A DNA stretch of 64,000 nucleotides from Vibrio echinoideorum (GCF_024347455.1 NZ_AP025483.1:2108001-2172000); one strand, 5' to 3'. Numbered from the stretch's first letter, positions 28,338-37,830 are shown. A program made the numbers and translations. The notes: generated by a model from the sequence alone, not told the origin.

Positions 28338-29741
28338 CTATTGATGAGTAAGCTTATGCGCCAGTTTTCCAAGCAGGATAAGCGCTTGTTCTTTCTCTTG
28401 CGTCAGTTCATAAGAGAAATTCAGTCTAATGGCGTTATCCACTCTGCCCTGTTCACTAAACAGATCGCCTGAAGCGACGCTGATCCCCTGAGCAATCGCC
28501 AATTGATGGAATTTTTGGCTATCAAAACTCTCGGTAAAACGAATCCAAACAAAATAACCACCGACGGGCTGTTCAATTTGGATAGAGTGCGGGAAATACT
28601 GCTTGATCACGCTGATAAAATCTTCTTTTCTCATCAACAGGTTTTTACGCAATTTACGAAGATGATTGTCATAGCTTTCATGCGTTAGAAAGTGTGCGAC
28701 ACCAAGCTGAACAGGCGCACTGCTTGATAATGTAGAAAGGAGCTGAAGCTTTTGAATGGCATCGTTGAAACGAGTATTAACAACCCACCCCACACGATAA
28801 CCTGGGCATAAACTTTTTGAATACGAACCACAAAGCAGAACAGAATCGGTCTTATCGAAGGCTTTTAGTGGCTTAGGCTTATAGCCTTCGAAGTAGAGGT
28901 CACCATACACGTCATCCTCAATAATGTAGGTTTCGTGTTGTTCTGCAATCTCTACCACACGACGCTTCGCCTCTTCAGACAAACTTGTTCCCGTCGGGTT
29001 TTGAAAGGTTGTCATCAACCAACACGCTTTCACGTTTTGAGTTTTCAACGCGTGTTCAAACTGTTGGAGATTCAACCCATTAACAGGGCATACATCCACT
29101 TCAATAGGGTTAAGCCCTAACCTCTCAACGGCCTGCAATGCACCATAAAATGCGGGGGACTCAATAACAACATTGTCACCTGATTTGGTAACCGTTTGCA
29201 AACTCAAGTTGAGCGCTTCCATTGCGCCCGAAGTAATCACGATGTCTTGATGATTCACCGTAATACCTTGCTGTAAATAACGCTGCGCAATTTGCCTTCT
29301 CAGTGACTCACTGCCCGGAGGTAAATTATTAATGACACTCGCGCCAGTCATTTTTCTGCCAGCACTCGCGAGATTTCGGGTCAAGGTAGGTAAAGGGAAC
29401 AGATCAGGGTCTGGGAATGCTGAGCCAAAAGGAATCACACCTTCTGCGGAACTCGACTTCAAAAAGTCAAACAAACGGTCGTTAATCGCTTTCTTCTCAC
29501 GCGCTGACGGCACTTGGCATTCCACACCATCTATTCTGGGCGCGACAAAATAGCCCGATTGAGGCTTAGCGATGATCCAGCCTTCACTTTCTAACAATTG
29601 ATAGGCTTGTAGAACAGTACTATTACTGACGTTGTAATTTCGACAACTCATGCGCACAGAAGGGATCTTCTCCCCGGATCGCCAAGTGTTGTTGGCAATC
29701 TGAGTTCGAATGTCCTTTGCAAGCTCTTCATAACGCGCCAT
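28338..29741 (-). CDS. MocR-type regulator (GntR HTH fused to aminotransferase fold)
   Basis: The 467 residues have an N-terminal GntR winged helix (about 1-75: KIPSVRMSCRNYNVSNSTVLQAYQLLESEGWI) followed by a class I/II aminotransferase domain. A PLP-binding lysine is visible in GSYSKSLCPGYRVGW, along with FQNPTGTSL and EDDVYGDLYF. Such proteins usually regulate a nearby or remote PLP-, amine- or vitamin-related gene. The nearest divergent gene encodes a small unknown protein (29960), which may be a target. Effector not predictable. Related to E. coli YdcR in layout. Confidence 0.88.
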   Translation of the reverse strand: MARYEELAKDIRTQIANNTWRSGEKIPSVRMSCRNYNVSNSTVLQAYQLLESEGWIIAKPQSGYFVAPRIDGVECQVPSAREKKAINDRLFDFLKSSSAEGVIPFGSAFPDPDLFPLPTLTRNLASAGRKMTGASVINNLPPGSESLRRQIAQRYLQQGITVNHQDIVITSGAMEALNLSLQTVTKSGDNVVIESPAFYGALQAVERLGLNPIEVDVCPVNGLNLQQFEHALKTQNVKACWLMTTFQNPTGTSLSEEAKRRVVEIAEQHETYIIEDDVYGDLYFEGYKPKPLKAFDKTDSVLLCGSYSKSLCPGYRVGWVVNTRFNDAIQKLQLLSTLSSSAPVQLGVAHFLTHESYDNHLRKLRKNLLMRKEDFISVIKQYFPHSIQIEQPVGGYFVWIRFTESFDSQKFHQLAIAQGISVASGDLFSEQGRVDNAIRLNFSYELTQEKEQALILLGKLAHKLTHQ

Positions 29742-29959
29742 CTAATTGTACTACCTAGATAAATTTATAAGCCGGAGATTTTATCACTAACGTTAACAAC
29801 TATTGCTGCTATCCATATGATTACCCCTGATTTCTATAATTGTGTGAATTGGTTCACAGATAACTTTGTAAGCTTTGCTAAGTTTGTACTCAAGGCGGGA
29901 GCCAAGTTCGCTCTGTGCCTCTATAATTTGATGTAACCCAAAAAACATGCGAGATAACA

Positions 29960-30259
29960 ATGAAAAAAATAGAAGCAGACCAGTTAAGTTATAAAGGAGA
30001 GTCAAACGGTGTTCATAGTTGGACAACACCGAGTGGCCAGCCATATTACTGGCACCCAGATTGGCTACATATCGCTGAAGATGCAACAGGTTCACATCCA
30101 AAGCAGAAAATCGACATCGACCAAGATAAAGCTCCAACTCAGAAACACGCGGTATCTGCAATTCTTAAGCACCTAAACCAGTGGGCAACCGACAAACTGG
30201 CGTCTCACCCTGATATTGAAACAAGCTCTATTGAAGCTGAAATCAATCTAAAAAAATAA
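29960..30259 (+). CDS. Hypothetical protein, 99 residues
   Basis: A small soluble protein with an aromatic N-terminal half (HSWTTPSGQPYYWHPDWLHIAE) and a helical C-terminal half. There is no signal peptide, membrane segment or known motif. The ATG has GAGA upstream. A 122-residue frame on the other strand overlaps it but has weaker coding character. It is divergent from the MocR regulator, 218 bases away. A hairpin follows at 30322-30352. Family not recognised. Confidence 0.65.
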   Translation: MKKIEADQLSYKGESNGVHSWTTPSGQPYYWHPDWLHIAEDATGSHPKQKIDIDQDKAPTQKHAVSAILKHLNQWATDKLASHPDIETSSIEAEINLKK

Positions 30260-30598
30260 TACGCAATGAGGCGTATCGGCTTTGACTGTTTTCACGAACG
30301 AGCAAGCCAAGATCGATAACTGAATAGCCTCGAATCTCTATCGAGGCTATTCACATATACGCATAGTAATGCTGCAATAATCCCCACTTAGTTAACAAAT
30401 CACTTACACACACCAATTTCTTGTATCATTCAGCGAAAGCTATCGATAGAATTTCTGGTCCTATTTACGCAAGTCATTCAAGTTGTGTATATTTCAAAGC
30501 AAGCAATGCGTCTTGCAAAGTAAAATATGCGTACTTAAAACTCGTGAATCTAGTAAGAATTATACAGACCAGAAACGAAACTGAACAAAGGCTTATCG
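30260..30598. other. 339-bp intergenic region
   Basis: It contains the 30322-30352 hairpin (GAATAGCCTCGA / TCGAGGCTATTC, a 12-bp perfect stem with no T-run after it) that probably ends the 99-residue gene. The remainder is AT-rich leader of the HD-GYP gene. A 65-residue frame at 30421 is not supported. Confidence 0.45.
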
Positions 30599-32101
30599 AT
30601 GGATACATCAAACTATAATCAATCGCTAACAACCCAGCTATATGCCATCGCTGGTGTGCTTTTTGGCACCTATGGCAGTCGGGTATGCCCTATGCTCGAC
30701 ACCTTAACGACGTTAGAAATTTTCACTCAAGTGAGTGTCGTTTTTGCCTTAGTCTGGTTTGTGCGCCATTACCTATTAGCCCGCCATGCTTTAGTTAAAC
30801 AAGGTCGGTTTGCGCAGCTCGACACCTTGTTGTTTTTTGCTGCTAGTGTCCCTTTTGCGCTTTATTACAACTTAAGCTATGACTTCACCATCGATAGCAA
30901 TTTAAAAGTGCTCTTTGGAATGACGTTATTTGGCTTCTTTACTGGAAGCATTCTTCAGTTGAAAGCTAAGCTTGCGCAAATGGACAAAATGGAACAGTCT
31001 GGGCAGTTTGACTTCCAACTGATTGGCGAACGAAGTTCATTGGTTAAACAAATGGTCGGTTTAGTCATCGTACTTCTGATCACGCTGACCACAATGCTGA
31101 CTATGGTTGCCGTTAAAGATATCTTTTGGTTAGAATATAACCCAGCTCGCTTACTGGACGGCACAGGTAAAGTCAGCGTGATTAAAGAGTTCATCTACCT
31201 TGCGTTGGTGCTTGGTGGATACGCAATAACCATCATGACATTGTGGAGCAAGTTGATTAAACGCGTTCTCCTGAGCCAAGAACATGCATTGAACAAGGTA
31301 ACTAAAGGCGAGCACGGCGTTCGTTTGCCTATTTTTGGCTATAACGAACTGGGTTCCATGGCGTCAATGACCAACACCATGTTAGATAGCCTTGAAACCG
31401 CACAAAACGAAGTAAAAACCACACGTGACGTAGCGATTGTTAGCTTGTCTGCCCTTGCTGAATCTCGAGACAATGAAACGGGTGCCCACATTCTGAGAAC
31501 TCAAGAATACGTTAAGGTACTCGCACAAGAACTCAGCAAATCTGAAACGCACTCTGCTTTGTTAACACCAAATTATATCGAGTTGCTTTATAAGTCGGCT
31601 CCCCTGCATGACGTCGGCAAGGTGGGTATCCCTGACAATGTTTTATTAAAGCCGGGGAAATTAACCGACGAAGAATTTGAAATAATGAAGGGCCACCCGG
31701 CAATTGGCGCTGAAGCCTTGTCTATTGCAGAAAAGCAGTTGGGAAGCTGCTCTTTCTTACAAGTCGCGAAAGAAATATCACTGACTCACCATGAAAAATG
31801 GAATGGCAGCGGTTACCCCAATCAACTGTCTGGAGAAGCGATCCCTTTGTCTGGTCGATTAATGGCATTAGCGGATGTCTATGACGCGCTAATATCGAAA
31901 CGAGTTTATAAGCCAGCCTTTACTCATGAGCAAGCCAAGCAGATCATCTTAGAGGGCAATGGGACGCATTTTGACCCGCAAGTTGTACTCGCGTTTCTTG
32001 CCGTTGAATCGCAATTTGTAGAGATTGCCGCGATCTACAAAGATGGCAAAAATGTTCAGAGCGAACTTGAGCGAGAAAGCTTCATTGCTCAACCTGCATA
32101 A
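30599..32101 (+). CDS. Membrane-bound HD-GYP phosphodiesterase (cyclic-di-GMP)
   Basis: The 500 residues have several N-terminal membrane helices (about 10-125 and 150-225), a HAMP-like linker (KRVLLSQEHALNKVTKGEHGVRLP), and an HD-GYP domain (about 275-470). Catalytic elements are HDVGK with a preceding ETGAHILRT, GHPAIGAEAL, THHEKWNGSGYP (the GYP motif) and ADVYDAL. It is expected to hydrolyse c-di-GMP to pGpG or GMP at the inner membrane and so favour motility over biofilm. The ATG has AAGG upstream. Monocistronic. Confidence 0.9.
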   Translation: MDTSNYNQSLTTQLYAIAGVLFGTYGSRVCPMLDTLTTLEIFTQVSVVFALVWFVRHYLLARHALVKQGRFAQLDTLLFFAASVPFALYYNLSYDFTIDSNLKVLFGMTLFGFFTGSILQLKAKLAQMDKMEQSGQFDFQLIGERSSLVKQMVGLVIVLLITLTTMLTMVAVKDIFWLEYNPARLLDGTGKVSVIKEFIYLALVLGGYAITIMTLWSKLIKRVLLSQEHALNKVTKGEHGVRLPIFGYNELGSMASMTNTMLDSLETAQNEVKTTRDVAIVSLSALAESRDNETGAHILRTQEYVKVLAQELSKSETHSALLTPNYIELLYKSAPLHDVGKVGIPDNVLLKPGKLTDEEFEIMKGHPAIGAEALSIAEKQLGSCSFLQVAKEISLTHHEKWNGSGYPNQLSGEAIPLSGRLMALADVYDALISKRVYKPAFTHEQAKQIILEGNGTHFDPQVVLAFLAVESQFVEIAAIYKDGKNVQSELERESFIAQPA

Positions 32102-32126
32102 TCCTGTCAAAAAGCACTAACTTCTT

Positions 32127-32160
32127 ACGCCCTATAGGTTAATCCGTAGGGTGTTTTGTT
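32127..32160 (+). terminator. Probable terminator after the HD-GYP gene
   Basis: ACGCCCTATAGG pairs imperfectly with CCGTAGGGTGT, followed by a T-rich tract. Confidence 0.55.
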
Positions 32161-32303
32161 ATCAAATACCCTCTCTAGTCAATTAATCTGATTGAAATGG
32201 ATTTTTTTTGGTCTTTCTGTTCACTTCGTATTGTCTTAAAAATTTCATACAGGTATAACTACCAATAGATACTATCCCCTCTCAATTGACATGGATGAAG
32301 ATT

Positions 32304-33494
32304 ATGTTTGAAAAAGTGCTAGCTGCTCCCGCCGACCCTATCCTCGGCCTTACTGAAGAGTTTAAAAAAGACTCTCGCGCAGAAAAAATCAACCTTGGTG
32401 TTGGTATTTACAAAAATGAAGATGGTCAAACGCCTGTTCTTAAAACAGTAAAGAAAGCAGAAGCTTCACTTCTTGAAAACGAAAAAACCAAATCTTACCT
32501 AACAATTGAAGGTACAGCTGAATACGGCCTAGCGGTTCAGAAACTTCTTTTCGGTTCAGACGCAGAGATCGTAACGTCTCAACGCGCTAAAACAGCACAA
32601 GCTCCAGGTGGTACAGGTGCACTTCGCGTAGCGGGTGAATTCATCAAGCGCCAACTAGGCGACGCAAAAATCTGGATCAGTAACCCAACTTGGGCTAACC
32701 ACAACGGCGTTTTCGCTGCTGCGGGTATCGAGACAGCTCAATACAGCTACTACAATGCTGAAACAAAAGACAAAGACTTCGCAGGCATGGTTGCTGACCT
32801 AGAGAAAGCTTCTGAAGGCGATATCGTTCTTCTTCACGGCTGCTGTCACAACCCAACAGGTATCGACCCAACAACTGACGAGTGGGAAGTGCTAGCTAAA
32901 CTGGTTGCTGAGAAGAAACTGCTTCCTTTATTCGATTTTGCTTACCAAGGTTTTGCAAAAGGCGTTGAAGAGGATGCAGCTGGCCTGCGTATTTTTGCTC
33001 AATACAACAAAGAGATCCTTGTTGCTAGCTCATTCTCTAAAAACTTTGGCTTGTACAACGAACGTGTGGGTGCATTCACTCTAGTTGCAGAATCTGCAGA
33101 CGTAGCTACTACAGCATTTTCTCAAGTTAAGAGCATCATCCGCTCTATCTACTCTAACCCACCAGCGCACGGTAGTGCTGTAGTAACTCACATCCTTGGT
33201 GATGCTGATCTACGTGCTGAATGGGAAGCGGAAGTGGCAGAAATGCGTGACCGTATCCAAGAGATGCGTGAGCTATTCGTAACAACACTGAAATCTGAAG
33301 GTGTTGATGCAGACTTCACATTCATCGAGCGCCAAAACGGCATGTTCTCGTTCTCTGGCCTAAGCAAAGAGCAAGTAACCCGCCTGAAAGACGAATTCGC
33401 TATCTACATTGTTGGTTCTGGCCGTATCAGTGTTGCTGGCATGACTAAGTCAAACATGGGCCCTCTATGTAAAGGTCTTGCTGCGGTTCTTTAA
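32304..33494 (+). CDS. aspC: Aspartate/aromatic aminotransferase
   Basis: The protein has 396 residues from MFEKVLAAPADPILGL, the usual AspC length; the frame extends six codons further upstream without a better start. Family features include NLGVGIYKNEDG near the start, CCHNPTGIDPT, the PLP-lysine in SSFSKNFGLYNERVG, and SNPPAHG. It exchanges amino groups between aspartate or aromatic amino acids and 2-oxoglutarate. Codon use is typical of highly expressed genes. Monocistronic with a strong terminator. Confidence 0.95.
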   Translation: MFEKVLAAPADPILGLTEEFKKDSRAEKINLGVGIYKNEDGQTPVLKTVKKAEASLLENEKTKSYLTIEGTAEYGLAVQKLLFGSDAEIVTSQRAKTAQAPGGTGALRVAGEFIKRQLGDAKIWISNPTWANHNGVFAAAGIETAQYSYYNAETKDKDFAGMVADLEKASEGDIVLLHGCCHNPTGIDPTTDEWEVLAKLVAEKKLLPLFDFAYQGFAKGVEEDAAGLRIFAQYNKEILVASSFSKNFGLYNERVGAFTLVAESADVATTAFSQVKSIIRSIYSNPPAHGSAVVTHILGDADLRAEWEAEVAEMRDRIQEMRELFVTTLKSEGVDADFTFIERQNGMFSFSGLSKEQVTRLKDEFAIYIVGSGRISVAGMTKSNMGPLCKGLAAVL

Positions 33495-33534
33495 TCGTAA
33501 AGCGAAACCTGTACGTGCAGACCGATAGATATGC

Positions 33535-33563
33535 AAAAGCCAGCGAATAAGCTGGCTTTTTTG
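33535..33563. terminator. Intrinsic terminator after aspC
   Basis: AAAAGCCAGC / GCTGGCTTTT with a T-run. Can also serve the leftward outer-membrane protein gene. Confidence 0.9.
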
Positions 33564-33589
33564 TATTTAAAATTATGATCTCAGTTGCT

Positions 33590-33629
33590 TTGATAAGTTG
33601 ACAAGATTATTGATAAGTTAACAAGTTAG
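33590..33629 (-). repeat. Two 20-bp tandem copies at the stop of the outer-membrane protein gene
   Basis: TTGATAAGTTGACAAGATTA (33590-33609) and TTGATAAGTTAACAAGTTAG (33610-33629). The second overlaps the TAA stop (33626-33628 on the minus strand). The array lies between stop and terminator. Confidence 0.75.
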
Positions 33630-34267
33630 TACTCTAAGAAAAACTCCACCCCTAGCTCGTTAGTACGCTCACTACGAATCTTACCTTCGCCATCTCGGTG
33701 TTGATAAGAACCACCAATCGCAAACTTGTTGGTCACTAGATAGCGTAAACCTAGGTGATAGATCTCTTCGTCAAACAGGTCACTTCGGTTAACTTGCACA
33801 CTGCCATTAGCAATCCAACGTTTCGCAAAACCATAGTTGAGTTCAGCTTTTAGACCTTGGATAAACTCCGTATCTGAAGATTCAGTTTGATTCGTATCAT
33901 TGTCTTCAACCTTACCTTTAGTAATACCAAGCAAGTAGGAAGCAACGAGATCGAGATCTTTTCGGATACTATAACGGTAACCAGCACCTGTCATTAAAGT
34001 ATCAATACGAGTGGTAGTTTCATCTGGATGAATGAAGCGTGCGCTGTAGTCACCCAATAACAACCAATCATCAGTCATCGTATAACTAACACCCAACCCG
34101 TACGATGATGCATTATTATTACTACCCGCATCTTCATTCAAACTACCCGAATGAGCGGTCGCGTATATGTGGTCATAATCCAGAATGTTTACATCTCCAG
34201 ACACTGCCCATGAGTTCGAAGAAAACACTGCAATTACTGATACTAAACTTAGCTTCCACATCGACAT
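33626..34267 (-). CDS. Outer-membrane beta-barrel protein
   Basis: The 213 residues begin with a signal peptide (KLSLVSVIAVFSSNSWAVSG). The mature protein shows alternating amphipathic strands, such as SSYGLGVSYTMTDDWLLLGDYSARF and LGLRYLVTNKFAIGGSYQHR, and ends with the outer-membrane-type terminal aromatic in GVEFFLEY. It is a small barrel, probably of the OmpA/OmpW-like porin-fold type; no ligand can be inferred. The start at 34267 has AGGA eight bases upstream. The stop codon is inside a 20-bp repeat. Confidence 0.8.
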   Translation of the reverse strand: MSMWKLSLVSVIAVFSSNSWAVSGDVNILDYDHIYATAHSGSLNEDAGSNNNASSYGLGVSYTMTDDWLLLGDYSARFIHPDETTTRIDTLMTGAGYRYSIRKDLDLVASYLLGITKGKVEDNDTNQTESSDTEFIQGLKAELNYGFAKRWIANGSVQVNRSDLFDEEIYHLGLRYLVTNKFAIGGSYQHRDGEGKIRSERTNELGVEFFLEY

Positions 34268-34419
34268 TCATATCATCCTTTAAAAACGCTCTCCGATTTA
34301 TTAAAAGGTTAGTCTATCCATAAGACTTTAAAAAGGTTTTAGCTCACAGATTGATTTGTCACGGAAAATTATTATCAAATGTTGTACCATGAAATCATAC
34401 AAACTAATGGATGATCATT

Positions 34420-36309
34420 ATGGATGCTGAGTTATTAGAGATTCAGAACTTTCTGGCACAATACCCACCTTTCACGGAGCTCCCTGAAGAGATCTTGATG
34501 AAAGTGACCAGTAGCGTGGAAATTTCTTATTACCGCCAAGATACACCTATCATTCACTTTGGTGACCAAATCCATGACCTCTATATAGTTCGAAGCGGTG
34601 AAGTAGAAGTCTACCGTCGTAAAGGCGAACTCTATAACCGCCTTGATGAAGGGCATTTGTTCGGCCAAATGGGCCTGTTGACCAACAACAAAGTTCGTTT
34701 CCCGGTCAAAGCGACCGAAGACACCCTACTCTATTGCATCCCTGAACCGATTTTCCAAGAACTCTACGACAACTACGACTCTTTTGCCGATTTCGTTGAA
34801 GTGGAAGATAACGCCCGCCTTCGTCAAGCCAACTCAGATAGTAACGATGCCAACGACTTATCAACATCGAAGGTTAAAACGCTGCTCACTAGCGAAGCTC
34901 CGATGATCGAGAAAACGCGTACGATTCAACAAGCCGCCACCATGATGGCTGAGGATAATGTGTCTTCTTTGCTGATCATCGACCCAGATATCGTTGAAGA
35001 TGACGAAGACGACTCAACACCTGTTATTGGCATTATTACTGACCGTGATTTATGTACACGAGTGCTCGCTGAAGGGCTCGATCCATCAGATGAAGTTTCT
35101 AGCGTAATGACGCCCGAGGTTATCTCACTCGACCATAATGCTTATGTATACGAAGCCATGATGACCATGCTTCGCTATAACGTACATCACCTACCAGTAT
35201 TAAAAGATAAGAAGCCAATTGGCATTATCGAAGCAACTGATATCGTGCGTTACGAATCTCAAAACTCCTTGTTACTGGTAAGCAGTATCTTCCAACAACA
35301 GAGTATTGAAGATCTCAAAGTACTTTCTGAGCAAGTAAAAGACAGCTTCGTTCGCCTAGTAAACGAAGATGCCAACGCGCACATGGTTGGTACGGCGATG
35401 TCGGTAATTGGCCGTAGCTTTAAACAGCGTATTATCGAGCTTGGTGAAGAAAAATTGGGTAAAGCACCCATTCCCTATTGTTTCCTTGCGCTCGGTTCAA
35501 TGGGGCGCGATGAGCAATTGCTCGTAACAGACCAAGATAATGCCATCATTCTCGACGATACCTACGACGAGAAAAAGCACGGTAAGTACTTTGAAGAGTT
35601 ATCAACCTTCATTTGTGATGGTTTAGACCAGTGTGGCTACGTTTACTGTACTGGCGACATCATGGCGACTAACCCCACTTGGCGTATGACTCGTCGACAA
35701 TGGGAAGAGTGCTTTGCTGATTGGATTGATGATCCAAACCCGAAAGCGCTATTGAATGCTTCGATCTTCTTTGATTTGGATGGCGTGTATGGCCGATTAA
35801 AATGGGCAGAACAATTAAACAGCTTTATCATAAGACGTGCTCGTAAGAACAACCGCTTCTTAGCGTGTCTTGCTCGAAATGCACTCAACCGCACACCACC
35901 ATTAGGCTTTTTCAAAGACTTCGTTATGGAAAAAGATGGTCGCCATAACAACTCAATCAACCTTAAGCGACGTGGTACTGCGCCGCTTGCAGATCTGATT
36001 CGTGTACACTCTTTAGCGGTGGCTTCTCGCTCGAAAAATTCATTCGAACGTTTGGATGACATTATCGACGCCGGTATTTTGCCTAAAGGTAGAGCACAAG
36101 ATCTCAAAGATGCAATGGAGTTCATCTCTCTGGTTCGGATCAGACACCAAGCACACGATGTCGACAACAATATTGAACCTGATAACAACATCGAACCCGA
36201 AAACCTTTCCGATTTTGAACGTCGTAACTTAAAGGACGCATTCCAAATTCTAAGCAATGCACAAAATTTCCTTAAGTTCCGTTATCAAGCTAGCAACAAG
36301 TTTAAGTAG
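34420..36309 (+). CDS. cNMP-binding / CBS / DUF294 nucleotidyltransferase-like protein
   Basis: The 629 residues comprise a cyclic-nucleotide-binding fold (about 15-130: LYIVRSGEVEVYRRKGELYNRLDEGHLFGQMGLL), a CBS pair (about 155-285: GIITDRDLCTRVLAEG), a DUF294 nucleotidyltransferase-like domain with GSMGRDEQLLVTDQDNAIIL (GS-x-GR-x-E plus DxD), and a C-terminal DUF294_C helical domain. The fold resembles GlnD-type nucleotidyltransferases, so it may add nucleotides to a target in response to cNMP or adenylates. It is followed six bases later by a DnaQ-like exonuclease, a common pairing. Target unknown. Confidence 0.9.
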   Translation: MDAELLEIQNFLAQYPPFTELPEEILMKVTSSVEISYYRQDTPIIHFGDQIHDLYIVRSGEVEVYRRKGELYNRLDEGHLFGQMGLLTNNKVRFPVKATEDTLLYCIPEPIFQELYDNYDSFADFVEVEDNARLRQANSDSNDANDLSTSKVKTLLTSEAPMIEKTRTIQQAATMMAEDNVSSLLIIDPDIVEDDEDDSTPVIGIITDRDLCTRVLAEGLDPSDEVSSVMTPEVISLDHNAYVYEAMMTMLRYNVHHLPVLKDKKPIGIIEATDIVRYESQNSLLLVSSIFQQQSIEDLKVLSEQVKDSFVRLVNEDANAHMVGTAMSVIGRSFKQRIIELGEEKLGKAPIPYCFLALGSMGRDEQLLVTDQDNAIILDDTYDEKKHGKYFEELSTFICDGLDQCGYVYCTGDIMATNPTWRMTRRQWEECFADWIDDPNPKALLNASIFFDLDGVYGRLKWAEQLNSFIIRRARKNNRFLACLARNALNRTPPLGFFKDFVMEKDGRHNNSINLKRRGTAPLADLIRVHSLAVASRSKNSFERLDDIIDAGILPKGRAQDLKDAMEFISLVRIRHQAHDVDNNIEPDNNIEPENLSDFERRNLKDAFQILSNAQNFLKFRYQASNKFK

Positions 36310-36314
36310 TGATC

Positions 36315-37031
36315 ATGAATAGACTCTTTAGCTCCCCTGCGGTTGATTGGCCTTTTAAATTTGCTCAAAAGCTAGAACGTTCGAAGGATGAACGTTTGAA
36401 GCAGTTCTATGGCGAACCGCTGCCCGATCCCGAAACGCCATTATCTGAAGTGACCTTTTTAGCCGTGGACTTTGAAACTACAGGCTTAAATCCGGTAAAA
36501 GATGGCATTATTACTATTGGCTTAGTGCCTTTTACACTCAATCGTATTTATCTACGACAAGCAAGGCATTGGACGCTAAGGCCTAAGCAAAAGCTGGAAG
36601 AAGAATCGGTGGTCATCCACGGTATCACGCACAATGACATCATTGATGCACCAGACTTAAATGAAGTGCTCGAAGAGATCTTAGGTGCAATGGCTGGCCA
36701 TATTCCGGTAGTTCACTACCGCCGTATTGAACGTGATTTCTTAGACAATGCGTTAAAAGTAAGGCTAGGCGAAGGCATTGAATTTCCAGTATTAGATACA
36801 CTAGAAATCGAATCTCAGATTCAGCATAAATTGGCTGGTGGCTTGTGGAACAAACTAAAAGGTAAGAAACCCGCGTCAGTAAGACTTGGGCAAAGCCGTC
36901 GTCGATACCACTTACCGGACTACACGCCACACCATGCGCTAGTGGATGCCATTGCAACCGCAGAACTACTCCAAGCGCAGATCGCCCATCACTATAGCGC
37001 TGATATGCCCTTGAAGGATTTCTGGCTGTAG
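36315..37031 (+). CDS. DnaQ-like 3'-5' exonuclease (DEDDh)
   Basis: The 238 residues start at the ATG at 36315; a GTG at 36309 overlapping the upstream stop is also possible. Exonuclease motifs: VDFETTGLNPVKDGIITIG (ExoI, D and E), an ExoII region around HYRRIERDFLDNAL, and HHALVDAIATAELL (ExoIII, H and D). It is close to the epsilon-subunit family but short and without a polymerase-binding tail. It is encoded with the cNMP/CBS/DUF294 protein, which may control it. The TAG stop is the first of twelve consecutive in-frame stop codons made by a TAGTAA repeat. Confidence 0.88.
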   Translation: MNRLFSSPAVDWPFKFAQKLERSKDERLKQFYGEPLPDPETPLSEVTFLAVDFETTGLNPVKDGIITIGLVPFTLNRIYLRQARHWTLRPKQKLEEESVVIHGITHNDIIDAPDLNEVLEEILGAMAGHIPVVHYRRIERDFLDNALKVRLGEGIEFPVLDTLEIESQIQHKLAGGLWNKLKGKKPASVRLGQSRRRYHLPDYTPHHALVDAIATAELLQAQIAHHYSADMPLKDFWL

Positions 37032-37064
37032 TAATAGTAATAGTAATAGTAATAGTAATAGTAA
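37029..37064 (+). repeat. Six perfect TAGTAA units starting at the stop codon
   Basis: The array begins with the gene's own TAG (37029-37031). Read in frame it is TAG TAA six times, twelve consecutive stop codons. The terminator lies about 35 bases further. Confidence 0.95.
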
Positions 37065-37097
37065 TCGCGATGGCCGTATGAAAGATCGCAAACATAA

Positions 37098-37131
37098 AGA
37101 AGCCCACACTCTTAAAAATTGTGGGCTTTCT
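37098..37131. terminator. Bidirectional terminator
   Basis: AGCCCAC / GTGGGCT with T-rich flanks. Between the exonuclease (+) and MOSC (-) genes. Confidence 0.8.
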
Positions 37132-37137
37132 CGAGTA

Positions 37138-37830
37138 TTACTCTGCTGTCGGACCAACCAATCGCATTTCCCAATCTTCAATCTCTCCAGTTTCTAGGCG
37201 ACGCTCGACAAGGTTGCCCCAAGATTCGACTAACGGCAGCCTAGCCAGCTCGCTTAGCTCTTGTTTGTCGAGACAACCAGTGAAAACCGCGCCCATGATT
37301 CGAGCTAGAGGCCAGTCAGGATAAGGTCTTTCGCACAAAATAATCTCATCACCAGTACCAATATCACCGTCTTCCAATACTCGGAAGTACCAACCTGTAC
37401 GAAGAGTATCTTGTAACCTTCTTGCCATGTCATGTTGGTCGAATCGTACATTCAACTTCCAACAAGGCATACGCCCTTGCGAGACTTCCAATAATGTTGA
37501 GCCAATACGAATCTTATCTTTCAAAAAAATTGACGCTTCCGTCACGCCAGTTGAACTGAGGTTCTCACCAAATGCGCCTGCGGTTTGAAAGATCGCCTTA
37601 TCGCCCAATTCGTGCTGCCAAACTGGGTAGTGTTCACTTGGATAAATATGAAGGGCTTTTTGAATACCACCATGAAAGCGAGGGTCACCTTGCTCGTCGT
37701 TGATAAAACCAAGCTCTGTAGCGTGTTGACGACCAGACACAACTTGTTTGTCAATGGCACTTTGTGCACCGTGTGCAAAGGCCACAGTCTTGCCTGCTAA
37801 TACGTTATTCACTACGCCTAACTTTTTCAT
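37138..37830 (-). CDS. MOSC-domain protein (YiiM-like)
   Basis: The 230 residues resemble E. coli YiiM and contain a MOSC domain (about 25-170), with DPRFHGGIQKALHIYPSEHY, GAFGENLSSTG and a cysteine in GRMPCWKLNVRF that corresponds to the conserved MOSC sulfur-carrying cysteine. YiiM-type proteins act in molybdenum-cofactor-dependent detoxification of N-hydroxylated bases. The ATG at 37828-37830 follows GAGGAAGGG. A cytoplasmic enzyme; no operon partner is visible. Confidence 0.85.
   Translation of the reverse strand: MKKLGVVNNVLAGKTVAFAHGAQSAIDKQVVSGRQHATELGFINDEQGDPRFHGGIQKALHIYPSEHYPVWQHELGDKAIFQTAGAFGENLSSTGVTEASIFLKDKIRIGSTLLEVSQGRMPCWKLNVRFDQHDMARRLQDTLRTGWYFRVLEDGDIGTGDEIILCERPYPDWPLARIMGAVFTGCLDKQELSELARLPLVESWGNLVERRLETGEIEDWEMRLVGPTAE

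Noticed and set aside
29793..30161. 122-residue minus-strand frame opposite the 99-residue gene
   Set aside because: It overlaps a better-supported plus-strand gene with its own ribosome-binding site and following hairpin; no motif in the antisense product.
35643..36257. 204-residue open frame on the minus strand inside the DUF294 gene
   Set aside because: It lies fully antisense to a well-supported gene, its translation is Arg/Ser-rich with no known motif, and no ribosome-binding site precedes it.
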